From Sialis fuliginosa (taxonomy: Eukaryota > Arthropoda > Insecta > Megaloptera > Sialidae): 64,000 nt of DNA. Below the pieces are notes generated by a model, which did not search any database, was not told the DNA's origin, and saw nothing but the letters and a program-made list of their open reading frames with translations. Location of the stretch: assembly GCA_961205875.1 (NCBI GenBank), contig OY540814.1, forward strand, positions 1,922,001 to 1,986,000. The letters run 5' to 3'. How positions within the stretch are numbered: the stretch's first letter is position 1; each line of letters opens with the position of its first letter. Below are positions 34,081-46,774 of this stretch, piece by piece. Made by a program: the position numbers and the translations under genes.

Positions 34081-35500
34081 GCTATATACTTCGTTGGGGT
34101 GCCAATCGAAGCGTCTTGACGTGATTATGATCTGAAAGAAAGGATTTTTCGAAATTCAACCCCTGAAGGAGTAAAAAGGGGTGTAAAGTTTTTTTTGGTC
34201 GGATTTACTTGAAACTTAGTATAAATATTCTACAATACAAATAATGAAAAATGTATTTCAGTATTGTTTTTGTTATACGTGTCTAAACAGCCATAGAAGG
34301 GGTGAAAGGCGAAAACCACCCTCAAAATTTGAATTTTAAATACTAATAAATAAGTCTACAATTCATGTTGCCTTGGAAACAAATGCAATTAAATTTAAAT
34401 TGTCAGATTAATTATTATAAAAACAAATGCAATTTAATTCACATTGTCAAACTAGTTATTCTAAAAATGTGTGTTATATTATTGACATTAGGATATTAGA
34501 AAACTAATATTCATAATACAAAGATGAGTTTTATTTCTGACCAATTCCATTAAAATTTTTCATATACATATTAAAAAAATATTCACATAAACTATACGGA
34601 AACAATAAATAATCAGTATTCAAGTATTTATAATCATACCGTGTTAGGAAGTTGATTGTGTGGACCTTAAGGGTCTTCCCCACCCCAAGCTTGTTTCATT
34701 GGTTTTTGATCTGTGGAGACCTGCAAAAATCTACAAAGATCTCTGGAGATCGTTGTAACATAACATAAGATACAAAAAATGTGTATTTTTGGTCTAATAA
34801 AACTTTTAGAATTATTCTAGAATTTTTTTTAATATCTGGTTTTTTTGCTTAAATAAAATAAATTGAAAAAGTTTTAAATTTTTAAAAATAATTCTCCAAG
34901 TCTTATTAGATCAAAATAAACATTTTTTGTATTTTGTACTTTTTCTCTAAAGTTGATGGTTTCTGAGTAAAAAAAATATTGAAAGTTCAAAATCTCGAAT
35001 TATTTTGTTAGATATCTTGAAAAGTTTAAGTTGTTCAAAAAAAAGTTGTCAATGAAAGATTCGTGTTTTTTCACGTAGAATAAAATTACTAAATAAAAAA
35101 TATAGGTTCTTATTTAAAAAAATGATGTTGACCTTCATGTTACCTTGAAAAATCCACCTAACATCTGAGTACGTCTATGTCCTCCTCCAAACCGTGCAAC
35201 TTTTATCTGAAAAGTTTTTTGATAACATTTCAACATAAAAAGTTATCAAAGGTGTGCACTTAAAATGGGTCACCCTATATATATAATTCTCTCATTATAA
35301 AGTAGACCATCTGTTGGTCCCCCCACCCTTAAGACAATATGAGACCGAGACCTTTTAAATACACATGAGACTAACCTAAACTTAGTTTCGTCTCGTTTAC
35401 AAACATACAAACAAACAAGCTTACAGTTCAAATACATAACCGGTATTTTAAATAACACGTACTTCAAAAAGAAACCAACAGATGGCTCACTCTTTACATT
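34080..35500. repeat. mosaic of repeat fragments
   Basis: 34130-34200 resembles the intron-2 repeat of arrestin A (AAAGGATTTTTCGAAATTCA). 34850-35165 matches one arm of the foldback element at 50824-51490 (TAAAATTACTAAATAAAAAA, AATGATGTTGACCT blocks). The stretch closes with GGGTCACCCTATATATA at about 35266. No gene is present. Confidence 0.5.
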
Positions 35501-35516
35501 GTATGCATAATAAATA

Positions 35517-35710
35517 AGTTACTGGCACCAGTCTTGGATAGTACCCCAGTGTTGGATACTTGTTTAATTAAATGTACTAAATTAGAAATATTTGTTGACA
35601 TTTGATTACTGTCATTACTGAATCATAATCTGTAGGCACTTAACTGTAAAACAGCTTAATTTTATGACAATTGGCCATTGGATGTCAAAATGGTGGATAA
35701 TTTTCGTAAT
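35517..35710 (-). repeat. fragment of the 'GGTACTGGCACCAGTACC' MITE family
   Basis: AGTTACTGGCACCAGTCTTG opens it, and GGCCATTGGATGTCAAAATG marks the inner edge. The second half is missing. Confidence 0.6.
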
Positions 35711-35975
35711 CACATGATAAGTCTATGCATAACCGATTTTTAAAATTTTGTTTATTAATATTTTTTAAACTGCTGGAATAAAAAAAAACGAAGTCTTAAA
35801 AAAATTGTTATCATATTGATAATATTTTTTTTTTTTATTATTTCGATAATCCTTCGCCAAAATTTCAATGGGACAATGGAGAGAAATATATTTTTAAATA
35901 AAATTGAGCATTGAATAATTTGAATATATACTTAATATTAATGACACTCGCCCGATCCTAAAAGAATTCGTTATA

Positions 35976-36384
35976 AGTTACTGGCACCAGTTATGGCCGC
36001 TATAAGAGCAAGGTTTACTGTTTTTGTGATTAACGGGCTTATTTTTTGTAACTCTCATCAACTCATGTTACTAATAAAACAAGTAATTCTTTATTTAATC
36101 AATTTAATTACCAAAGTCCGCAAATATAGTTTTTTTTAATTATAGCCTTTTATTTTGTTTATGTTTTTTCTCCAGTAATGGATATAGTGAATTCAGTAAT
36201 AAACATGCAATGATGGACACTTACTAATGATAAGTACTACGACATAAAATTTAAATTAAATGTATATAGATTAATATTCAGAAATGATAATAATCAAATA
36301 TCAACAAATATTTCTAATTCAATATATTTAATTAAAAAATAACCATTACTGGGGTCATATTCAAGACTGGCACCAGTACTTTAT
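35976..36384 (+). mobile_element. 'GGTACTGGCACCAGTACC' family MITE, internally deleted
   Basis: The left end AAGTTACTGGCACCAGTTAT and the right end GACTGGCACCAGTACTTTA frame the usual internal blocks, without the GTCCACCATTTTGACACC segment. Confidence 0.7.
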
Positions 36385-36389
36385 ACCTG

Positions 36390-37610
36390 TGAAAAAAATT
36401 CCCAAACATTGACAATTTTTTAGCCTTCACAGTGACTTCCCCTTTTATTAAAACCAAATTTCAATGTGACTTATACATTTAATATTAATTAATTCTAATT
36501 AAAGATAGACAGCACAATCAACAGATAATTGTATATTTATAAATATGTATAGAAATAATAACATATTCACAGTATGTATGCGCTTATGGTGTTGTCCGGT
36601 TCGACCTTTGCTCATTACATACATACTGTAGACTGTAGTGGACCCCGAAGTGTTGTTTGTTAACATGTACGAATATGTACATCCAAAGGAGAGGTCAGTT
36701 GGCTCTTCATTCTGAAACATCGTGCCAATATGATAAAACTTAATGTGGCGTAATCAAATATATCGCTTGTTTGTTATAAATGTTAAGTAGGTTTTACGCA
36801 GGCCCTATGATGGGGCCCGGGTCAAACAACATTTCGGGGGCCCTTTACCTCTTCCCCGTTTTGCGAGCGTAAAGAAATTTTGTAAAAAAAAGTTATTATA
36901 AAAAACACTTGAAATATTCAAAAATTAATGAAAAATTCCAATTTAAATTGTAAAATAATAAAAATTAAAAACAAGGAAAGAAAAAATATAAAATTAGATC
37001 TGTGAAGTAACACCTAAAATTAACAAACAATAGATTTAGAAAAATCAACGTATTTATACGCTTATTTAATTGAGTTTAATAATCAAGGGTTAAAACTGCA
37101 GTTGCCAAAGCTAGTTGAAAAAATGCAAGTGGAAAGAAAAATATAAAAAAGTAAAGTAAGTAAAGCAAACAAAAAATAAGGTAATTGCAGTTGAAAAATT
37201 TTCTTAAAATAACTCTGTTTAATATAAAATTAAAGAAGATTTTTGTTTTATTTTTATCTTGTTATTTAATTATTATAAATAATAAAAAAATAATATCAAA
37301 TTAATTTAAAAATAATTTGTGCGCATTGCAAATTCTTTAATAGTCCAGGAAAATTAGGTTTTCACCAGGGAAAAATTCGCAAAGATCTGAATTTTTGTAT
37401 ACACCTTCATTTTGTTTTTATAAATAAGGTACCAAAAGTCCCCAATAATCCCTTGCGAGCATACTTTTTTACAGCCCACAAAAGGTGCTAACAAATTAGT
37501 TTTAAGTATCTATTGGTTCTATGACTAAAATAGTTATTATCAAATATAAAGTTTAAAAAATTACCTACAATAAAGATCTTACAACTTTTTTCGCACAAGT
37601 AATCATTTTC
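36390..37610. other. AT-rich stretch, no gene seen
   Basis: A short GGCCCTATGATGGGGCCCGG block near 36800 resembles decayed hAT termini but has no partner. The frame at 36499-36720 has no recognisable motif. Confidence 0.35.
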
Positions 37611-37615
37611 GCTTA

Positions 37616-37863
37616 TTAACCCTCCAGCCGCGGGCGACGTGGATATCGCGTTTTATTTATTCTATACAATTCCGAGGGGTAACGCTATTATCGCGTTGCT
37701 TATAATTTTTATGATATTTAAGCTTCGGGAAACGTTATTTCCCCGTTGAATCTATTTTCTTTTATTTACATACAATCCTTATAACTATTATAAATAGCAA
37801 ATAAAAATATCCCGCGGTTAAACAAACAAAAAAAATAATAATCACCCGCGGCTGGAGGGTTAA
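37616..37863. mobile_element. TTAA-flanked MITE, family 'CCCTCCAGCCGCGGG'
   Basis: TTAA (37616-37619) and TTAA (37860-37863) flank a 240-bp element with perfect 15-bp termini CCCTCCAGCCGCGGG and CCCGCGGCTGGAGGG. The TTAA target and CCC terminus fit a piggyBac-type MITE. Its right TTAA is also the first base group of a partial copy of the 60710-61087 family (GAGGGTATTCTAGTCTA), so it landed in that element's own TTAA. Confidence 0.78.
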
Positions 37864-38074
37864 GAGGGTATTCTAGTCTAAAAATGTGAAAATATCAAAC
37901 TTTTTTTTTTAATCAACTTTTCGTGCATAGTTACAATTTATATTCAGGATTGACAAACATTGTCGATCTGTTAAAAAATGTAATAAAAAGTAAAAAAACA
38001 ATTGCAAAAAAAAAATTAAAAAGTAAATTTCCTAAATCAAGATTCAAACCACAGTTCGCCGCGTATATTTAAAT

Positions 38075-38250
38075 AGAACAAATTTTATTTTTACTTTTTG
38101 TTCTGATTCGTTTTTGTTCGTAATTTAAGTATTGTTTGGTTTTTATTACAATAATAACTAATCGTATTTGTATAATACTTAATTCAACTATATTTTCTTT
38201 AAATACTAAACAATAATTCCGTAGTCTACGCACGAGTCCAGCTAGTAGTA
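38075..38250 (-). repeat. inverted partner of 39640-39815
   Basis: AACAAAAACGAATCAG, GATTAGTTATTATTGTAATA and GTAGACTACGGAATTATTGT (all read on the minus strand) match 39640-39815. The pair spans 1.4 kb of unrelated sequence and may be two independent insertions. Confidence 0.55.
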
Positions 38251-38799
38251 AATATAGTGTTTGTTTATCATCGATTTATTAATAATTTTGCTGTCAAAAT
38301 TGACATTCAAATACGAAAATAAATCATGTCATTTATATCTCATCAAAAATGTAAGTTACATGTATTATGTATGTTATATGTAAGTATGTACTATGTATTA
38401 ACAATATATTATTTTCGTAAAGAAGATTAATTATTGGTTTGATTGTTATTATTTATGTACAAAGCGGATATCTACATACTAACATATAATATTGCCGATC
38501 AAATACAAACAAAACTTCACAATAACATAACAAACAAACACTTTACTACAAAAGCTATTATGCAGTTATTAAATTCCGGACATGAGGCAGTCGTTCACAA
38601 TTTCTAGTACCATACAGTAGTGCATTTATAGACAAATAGACAATTACTAGTACAGTCAATGTACCTACACTTAAATTATATGTTCGCGTACGTATAGTTG
38701 CATAGGCACCAAACTCATGCGATGAGAGGGAGTATGGATAATTATTTTTTCTGATTTGAATTTATAGTTGGGTGCATTGTGAACATTTGTTTTATTAAA

Positions 38800-39630
38800 C
38801 GTTTAGACCAGGAGCTAGAAGGAAATGAGTGTCAGATTCGTATACCTGAGACCTCAAAGAACTTAAAAAGTCAAGGTGCCAGTCGATACTTGGGTGCAAT
38901 TTTTTAAAGTGACCGAAAGAGGGCTATATCTTTTTTTTTTTTTTTTTTTTAATTTAAGTTATTGGCCATCGGGCATAGCCCCTCAGTCAGACTTAAACTG
39001 TATTGTATATTTTTTTTCTAGTGTCTATTTTTATTTTTTATTTCTGTTGTTTCTTTTCAGGTTATTCTATATTTCATGTTTTATTTATTTTTTCCTATTT
39101 TTGATTATTTATTTCTTTTACTATTTGCTGACTACCTAATTAATATAGACATCACTTGGGATTTGTGGAGTGAAGGATGTGGAGTTTGCTACCGGACCTG
39201 TCGGAGCAGGTTTGAAGACGAACAGTACGGTCGGGAAAGTGGGTTTACATTAAAAGGGTTCACACATTAGGAATTTTACAATCTAACTCCTATATTATCT
39301 AAATATTCATTCAGAATGTCATATACTGCGATTTTTTGACTTGCTAATAGTGTTGTGAGCGTAAAAGGGGGACGGGCTATATCTTAAGGCCATGAGTTTT
39401 TAAGACTTAGCGCTCATTGTGACTTTTGATCTTCTCATCAAGGACTATCGAAATCTAGAGTTTCAAAGCATTTGACAGAGACCCGTTTCCCATAAGGATT
39501 CTGCGAGGTCCTTTTTAGTTTCTTCTAGAGTCTATAATCTCTATTCGATGCACATAAACTAACCCTTAACTGGTTTCATGGGGGCTGTTGTTAGCAGACC
39601 AAGTTTAGTTTATTTAAGTACTAGCTGGGC
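38800..39630. other. less AT-rich block of unknown origin
   Basis: A poly-T run (38930-38950) and a T-rich tract separate two more complex segments, 38810-38925 and 39150-39600. Short motifs (TGGAGTTTGCTACCGGACC, CGTAAAAGGGGGACGGGC) look like LINE 3' sequence, but no reverse transcriptase frame exists. The open frames in the T-rich tract are low-complexity artefacts. Confidence 0.3.
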
Positions 39631-39639
39631 CCACGCGGC

Positions 39640-39815
39640 TTCGCTCGCGTAGACTACGGAATTATTGTTTAGGATTTTTGAAAAATATAGTTTAATTAAT
39701 TAAGTACAAACACGATTAGTTATTATTGTAATAATAATTTATCAATACCTAAATTACCTAACAAAAACGAATCAGAAGAAAAAAGTACAAATAATTTGTG
39801 TTCTGTTTAAATTTA
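39640..39815 (+). repeat. repeat copy with GCGTAGACTACGGAATTATTG edge
   Basis: This copy begins at the CGCGGCTTCGCTCGCGTAGAC tail and runs to the CAAATAATTTGTGTTCTG block. The inverted partner is 38075-38250. Confidence 0.55.
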
Positions 39816-39964
39816 AATGTTAATTATTGAAAACAAAATAAACACAAACGATCAGCCGAGGGACTCCGAATATCTACCGAGCGTACGCGAATCCAGTCTG
39901 ATGTACTCGCTTCGATGCGGCACGACACCATACATTTAAGATGTTACCTTTATAAATATATTTT

Positions 39965-40503
39965 AAGATATTTTCTAAACTATACGACCAAATTGGATGC
40001 TGTAAAGGGCAAACTATATCTACATTAAGTGCTTATGACGATGAAATCATTTATTTCGATATGGATTAATGTTTTGCAGGTCATAAGTCCATGTAAACAG
40101 AACCCAAATATTTTATGTTTTTTTTGTAACATAAAAGCAGTCATTGTGGCTAAAATATAAAAGTTAGACATATGGTGTCGCGGACTTAATTGAAGAACTT
40201 TTGATTCTACACAATTCTTTATTACATTATTTTGTTCTATATTGAACGGTTTAGGCAGCGTATTACAAAACAGCGCGCCGACGGCAAAAATTTTTCCGAC
40301 TTGATTTACTATTATTGTCACTGCTTAGTTGTTATGTTATCTAACCTAAAAAAATATAGCCTATAACCTGGCCAGAGAACGTACCTATGAATTAAAAAAA
40401 AAACACGTCAATCGGATAAGTGGTTCTCGAGTGATAAGGTAACTAACGGACAGACAGACAGACAGACAGACAGAGAGACGTTGAGCTTTATATATATTAA
40501 GGA
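39965..40503 (+). repeat. second copy of the 26565-27100 repeat
   Basis: This copy is collinear with 26565-27100 over its whole length by eye. It ends in a longer CAGA tract (40451-40476) and TTGAGCTTTATATATATTAAGGA. The minus-strand frame at 40025-40321 is not shared with the other copy and is rejected as coding. Confidence 0.65.
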
Positions 40504-40506
40504 TAA

Positions 40507-41282
40507 GTATCCATACTAATATTATAAATGCGAAAGTGTGTCTGTCTGTATCTCTGTCTGTTTGTTACCTTTTCACGGCTAAACCGCTGAACCGATATTG
40601 ATGAAATTTGGCAGTAAGATAGCTTGCATCCCGAGGACGGACATAGGCTACTTTATGTCTCGAAAATTCAACCCCTAATGAATTTCAAAGGGGTGGAAAT
40701 TTTTATTTTTTTAGTAATTAATATTTTATCCCCCGTTACATATGAAGGGGTGTAAGTGGTTTTATTCGATCCGGCGGGAAGAGAGCCGAGATATTTACGA
40801 TTTTGTGTAATCAAAGAAAACTAAAAATAATAAAAATGTAATATTTCACCCCCTGTCACATATGAAGGGTTGTAATTAGTTACATTCAATTTGGCGGGAA
40901 AAATACTACGGAAGAAGGGTTATTAGGGGAACAAAACAACCCCTTATCTTACATAGGAGTCGCGACTTATATTATAAATCTCTCAGTCTGTCTATTTGTT
41001 ACCTATTTACGGCTAAACCGCTTTACGGATCTTAATGAAATTTGGCAGTGAGATAGCTTGCATCCCAAAGAAGGGCATAGGCTACTTCGTATCCCGAAAA
41101 TTGAACCCTTACGGGATTGCAAAAGGGTTGAAAAATTTATATGGGGATTTTTTTTAGTAATAAATATTTCACCCCCTGTCACATATGAAGGATTGTAATT
41201 AGTTTTATTCGATCCGGCTGAAAAAATATCATGGGGATGGGGGTTTCGAAATCCACGCGAGCGAAGCCGCGGGTAGCAGCTA
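40507..41282 (+). repeat. two tandem SINE-like units
   Basis: The unit CATACTAATATTATAAATGC with ACGGCTAAACCGCTGAACCG starts at 40507. A second ACGGCTAAACCGCTTTACGG unit starts near 40975 and ends with GCGAGCGAAGCCGCGGGTAG at 41261-41280. Both include the GATCCGGC...GAAAAATA block seen in intron 2 of arrestin A. Confidence 0.6.
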
Positions 41283-41699
41283 ATAATCACATATTTTATT
41301 AAATTTTAAATAACATATTTAATCCAATTTTTAATTGACATGCCACCACTGATTATCAGACATACATATATGAACTGTGTAGCTGTATAGACTCATTCAT
41401 ATAAAGTGAATTTTGCTTGCATACAAACTGATTTGATTACAAATCACATAATGCGGGATTTATGTTAAATTACAATTTATTACTAGATATATTGACCGCA
41501 AACATACAGTGAGGAGATACATAGTACGCATATTTTCTAACTGTCGATTGGTATTTATCATTTAATGTTCAATATTGTAAATTACAGTATAAAGTTAGTT
41601 TACATAGGGAATGTATAAATTATATTTATGTGGTCGAATAAAAGAGAATTTAAATAATTAGAAATAGGAATATAACCATGAAAACAAACTTATTTATTA

Positions 41700-41870
41700 T
41701 ATACAGTGTAACCTTAATATAACGAGCCTCAATATAACGATTTCCTCGATTTAACAAATTTTTCGAAATCCCCTAGAACTGCCCGTAAGAGCTAATGTAA
41801 AATATACCTTTATATTACGAATATATTTGTCAAAAACCTCCTTATAACGAATTTTTCGACAGGTTCAGAC
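41700..41870. repeat. possible pogo/Tigger-like terminal fragment
   Basis: TACAGTGTAACCTTAATATAACGA followed by repeated ATATAACGA motifs and CGAATTTTTCGA resembles termini of pogo-type MITEs. No matching opposite end was found. Confidence 0.3.
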
Positions 41871-42337
41871 TAGGGTGACCAGATTTCAAATGATGAAAAC
41901 CCCGAGAAAAGGGAAAAATACTCTTAATCTGAAGACCTCTTTTTTTATTTCTTATTATTATTTCTTATAGCATTGAACAAATTGTTTTTTATTGCTCAAT
42001 TTTAAAGTAAGTATTCAATATTAAAAGTCGTAAAAAGCAGCTCGCATTTAAAACGCGACGTGATTGATTGTAGTGTTTGTGACGTCACAAATCATGTTCT
42101 GTCAACTATATACATATACCTATAGAATAATCTTACTTTTAATTTTTTCTTTAGTTTCCTTCTGGCACAGTTATAAATATTTTTCCAGGAGTTTTGTGAG
42201 TTGAATTATTACAACAAGGTATGAAACAATATTTATAACTTATTATTTTTCATGCATTTTCCATGTTTATCGTTGACACTTGTATATTTAAGCATTAACT
42301 GACATTTCAATTCTGGATTATGACGTCACGCAACTTG

Positions 42338-42836
42338 ATGCCAGTAACAAAATATCACTGAAGTTATGATTTTAAATAATGAAATAGGTTAAAAAGATTC
42401 TAAAAAATGTATTTATTTTTATATTAAAAGCGAGATTAATATGATTTTTGTTAAAATAAAAACACAAAATACAGCAATCTGCCATGTTAGATAAAACACA
42501 AGTCAGAGTGGATGACGTCACGGCTAAGTAAACATCATTTTTGTTTTATTAATACCTGCACTGTTTATAAATTATTTTGTGGTTTTAAATTATCAATTTG
42601 CTCAGTTTTGTGTTACCAAAACTAAAACCGAGAAATGTTAGCGATGGAACAAGGAGTGACGTCAAAAATGTGCCATGACACCTGCGAGCGTTTTGGCGTC
42701 AAATTCAAAATTAGTTTTAAAAGAGTCAATTTTTATGATTAAACCTTTATTTTCTGCAGAAATAAGTATTTTTTTGGAAATAGGAGACACGCAAAATCAT
42801 CATAAAATAGTTTTTAAAAATTAGGCATCATGCCTA
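42338..42836 (+). repeat. ~500-bp repeat, copy 1
   Basis: The copy runs from GATGCCAGTAACAAAATATC to TTAGGCATCATGCC. It is about 90% identical by eye to 44185-44715. It contains GTGACGTCA-type sites, and no frame is shared by the copies. Confidence 0.65.
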
Positions 42837-43239
42837 TTGGGAGCGTTTGAAAAGTATATATTTTTAAATTTGAAATTGTGGAGTCAGGATAAACTTTTGG
42901 AGTATGAAAAAATGTTCTACAAAGTTTTTTTATCTCTAGATTACATTAAACATGTTTTTAGGGGTTTTCATTTTTGACCGGATTACTCTATTGGAGTCGA
43001 ATAAATTGAAATTGAATGCCATGTAAGTATGGCGTATAATATTGGAATGAAATAACACTAATTTTGTATGATCGTTGAACGTTATTACGGTAATAAAATA
43101 AAATATAGTAGACCTTCCTGTAGCAATAAATCTAAGAATATATCATTCGTTAATTCAGATTTGTAACAGTGCAGTAATCTAATGAAAATGTAACGCAAAT
43201 TTCATGTTAATAAAGAAAAGTCTTGTGAAATACGTTTCA

Positions 43240-43640
43240 CGTTCATTTTTCGTTTCCCTTCTTATATAAAAGTAATAAATTAATATTATCAATTCATGCG
43301 AGAAACATGAATAATTTAAAGTGTTATTTTAAAAGAAATGCGAAATCGAATATGCCGCGCACGAAGACGGTTGATAATTTATTGTTTCAGTCTGACTGTG
43401 AGAGATAGCGGCGAATGGGAAACGGAAATGAGAGGCAGCGTTGCTGGGAATAATTAATGTCTTAATGTGGCCGCAATGATTTCTGAAATGGTGCCAACAA
43501 TGTTTAGCGGCGCTGTTGAGTTTTATCTCTTGGAGATCAGCTCTCTTTCCCCGATAGATTTTGCCAGTTTTCTCTCAGTTTTGTTTAATGAATTCTGCAA
43601 TCACGCGTTTGCTTATTATTTATGATATCAGCTCGACAAT
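43240..43640. other. candidate conserved non-coding block
   Basis: This block is markedly less AT-rich than its surroundings. It contains AGAGATAGCGGCGAATGGGA, TGGCCGCAATGATTTCTGA and GGTGCCAACAATGTTTAGCG. It has no repeat copy in the window, no long frame and no splice-bounded exon. It may be regulatory, for example intronic in the Ig gene. Confidence 0.3.
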
Positions 43641-44132
43641 TTCATTTCTTTAGTTCATGATGGAGGTTATTAACAATTCCAAGATAAATACATCTTATTT
43701 TCAATTAGAAGCCTGTACTGTACAATGTACAGTCGCCTGCAGAACTCGTCTGGCACCCTAAAAGCTAGAATGGCTTACAACAGATTCCAAATTTAAAGAC
43801 AAACATCATCGGTTATCTTTTTCTATTAAGTTTAATATGTTTAAATACTAAAATTCGGAATATCAAATATTTATTGCTACAAAATTTACGTATAAAATTT
43901 TCAATAGATTACATAATAATTTAACTGCACAAATATATATGAGTGCTATAAACGAAGAGTAGTTCTTTATCTAGCAAATGAATTTCAAAATATTTGTCTT
44001 TGTTTGATTCATAGAGAAATGATTTAAATATTATAATTACACAAATGGGAGGAGCCTACTAAGTTTGTGATAAACGAAAATGAATACAAACTGCAAGACC
44101 ATTAATGCAGGTGACTGTACATACTTTATGTT

Positions 44133-44960
44133 ATGTCCGGTATTATAAAGGAGCTAGCAAGCACTTTCAAATGGGGTATTAATAGGCATGATGCCAGTAA
44201 CAAAGTATCACTGAAATTATGATTTTCAATAATGAAATAAGTTAAAAAGATTCTAAAAAATGTATTTATTTTTATATTTATAGCGAGATTAATATGATTT
44301 TTTGTTAAAATAAAAACGCAAAATACACCAATCCGTCATGTTTGATAAAACATCAGTTAGAGTGGGTGACGTCACGGCTACGTAAACGTCATTTTTGTTT
44401 CATTAATATCTGCACTGTTTACAAATTATTTTGTGGTTTTAAATTATCAATTTGCTCAGTTTTGTGTTACCAAAAGTAAAACCGAGAAACATTAGCGATG
44501 AAACAAGGATTTATTATAGTTGACAAGGAGTGTTTACATAGGCGTGACGTCAAAAATGCGCCATGACACCTGCGAGCGTTTTGGCTTCAAATTCAAAATT
44601 AGTTTTAAAAGGGTCAATTTGTGATTAAACTTTTATTTTCTGCAGAAATAAACATTTTTTTGGAAATAAGAGACACGTAAGATCATCATAAAATATTTTT
44701 TTTAAATTAGGCATCATAATAGCATGATAGCATCTATGGATTAGCTATGAAATTTAGAGCAGTTGGCGACTCTGGCCATACAAAATAATTTTCATAATAT
44801 CGCCACTGTTTTAATACCGTTGGTGTTTACATACCACGCGTGCATGAAAATTGTCAAACATTTCATGAAACTAAAGGAGAACTGTCAGATAGGTTAAAAC
44901 CTCATTTGAAAGTGCTTGCTAGCTAACAAATTTTTCTAGCTCCTTTATAATGCCGGACAT
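44133..44960. mobile_element. MITE with ATGTCCGGTATTATAAAGGA termini containing repeat copy 2
   Basis: The left end ATGTCCGGTATTATAAAGGA and the mirrored right end ATGTCCGGCATTATAAAGGA continue into GAGCTAG and CACTTTCAAATG blocks. The interior 44185-44715 is the second copy of the 42338-42836 repeat, so one element is nested in the other or both share an interior. Confidence 0.65.
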
Positions 44961-44964
44961 TAAT

Positions 44965-46215
44965 GTTATATTCGTAACGACAATAAATAAAGCCCAGATT
45001 AGAGACTATCCATAAATTACAATCCCCCCTCCCCATATAATTAGTTTTAAAATTATGTAAATTAACATTAACAATAAAATTATGACTGTTTCATTTAATA
45101 TGGTAGGTAGCAAAATAGTCATTTTGGGGATTATTTAGATAAATTTATAACTGGAAAACTGTAAGACCCAGATCCAAACTTGGCATAGTGAACTTTTTAG
45201 GTAACATTATGACACACCAAAATAATGATAAAAATACCACTTATTATGGGGAAAAATGCAATTTTCATAAAAATTTAAAAAAATAAACATATTTTTTTAC
45301 TTTGATGAGCAATAATTCTGACCTGAAAACACGGCTAGCAATAACGCTAATACTGAAAAATACGTTACTTAATTACCTATGAAACTGACTCATTGTGGTT
45401 GCTCTAGTTACGTTATTTTGGAAGTTATAAGATAATCTTTGTTTGTATGTACTGCTCTGAAAAATGTTTTTAAACATCCTGTAGCTCAGAGGGTGTTGAA
45501 AATAGACCCCTCCTTTCCGTACAATTTTTTACTCACAATGAACCAAGGAATCAGATCTTAATATATCTGTATCCCAAACCGTACCACCCTGTATATTTGA
45601 CAGAAAAAGTTTTATATGTTGTTTTATATAAACTTAATGGACAATAATTTTTAATGGAATGGATTGTTTCAAATAGAAATTTTACAGCTTTATCGTTCAA
45701 TAATAAATTGTAATTACATTAGAAAGAAAGAAAAAACATAATGTAGCGATTTGTGGTCGTTCATTTATTTTAATTAAAATTAGATTTCGTTATTGTTTTA
45801 ATTTGAATAAAGTGACAAAATAGAAAAACGAAAAATACATTCTATTCACATTTTCATTCGTAAATCTACGAAGCAATAAAAATAAAGACGTTCTATGGCT
45901 CTTTAGTAAAATGCATTTTCCCAACGCGGAAAATAAATCCAAAGAATTGTTTTCCATTTCCTATTTTTTGCTCTACACTTTATTTATGTTTTATTCAAAT
46001 GCATCTGGAGTTTCTTATAGACGACGAATACAATAGATGAAATAGGTTAATACATAATAAATACAAATGTAGCTTTCTGTCTTTTTCTTTTGATAAACGA
46101 TTGGTCATTTGTTTGTAAGAATTTACAAGACGATTTCTAGCAGTTAATAATTTTTAAAATATGCTGATTTATTATTGCTGTGAAAAATGCCATTGCATTT
46201 ACATAAATTTTGAAA
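44965..46215. other. AT-rich stretch, no gene seen
   Basis: A TACCACCCTGTATAT end at about 45585 marks the edge of a TACAGGGTGG-type element with no visible partner. 45895-46030 is a slightly more complex block without repeat copies. Confidence 0.35.
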
Positions 46216-46224
46216 CGTTTTTAC

Positions 46225-46770
46225 TTTTATGTTCTGAAAGAAATGAAAGTATTGTAATACCATCGAAAAATCGTGTCCAAGATAATGACAGATTCTGATT
46301 GTACTAACTTCAAAACTTAAAGAAAAGTTAATTTCCGCATGGCGGCTGTGCGTGTGTATGTGTGTTTATTTTCTTTCGTTCACGATAACTACTGAAAAAA
46401 TGCACCGATCTGAATTATTTTTTGGGAAAATGTTTGTCTCAGTGAGTACTCCAGATCTATTGATTTTGGTACTAATCGGATTAGGGGTTTTGGAAATATT
46501 CGAAATTTTGTAACTTTTTTCGTCTAAAAAATGAACGTTGAGAGTATTATCTCACTAATTTTGATAAGATTTGGTACATTTGCAGTTCAATTGAATCTAA
46601 GAGACATTTATTATTTGTACGTGCCTAAACAGCCATTGAAGGGGTGAAAAACACCCTCAAAATTTGAATTTTAGATAATTAGTTGTAGTAGGTTATATAA
46701 ATAAAATATTTAAAAAATATATATTTAAAAATATTTGAAAAGATAGAAAGAACATGGAAGTCATGTATGG
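46225..46770 (-). repeat. near full-length copy of the 'CCCCTAATCCGAT' repeat
   Basis: Collinear with 61765-62525 in the opposite orientation. One edge is TACTTTCATTTC/TTCTGAAAG and the other is AGATAGAAAGAACATGGAAG. It holds the CGCATGGCGG and TAATCGGATTAGGGGTTTTG landmarks. Confidence 0.65.
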
Positions 46771-46774
46771 CGAT

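Noticed and set aside
38876-39139. Phe-rich 87-codon frame resembling membrane segments
   Set aside because: It is produced by poly-T and T-rich low-complexity DNA.
40025-40321. 98-codon minus-strand frame
   Set aside because: It lies in a dispersed repeat, and the collinear copy at 26565-27100 breaks the frame.
40451-40480. CAGACAGACAGA tract as a CRISPR-like or microsatellite array
   Set aside because: It is a short simple repeat inside a dispersed element, with no spacers.
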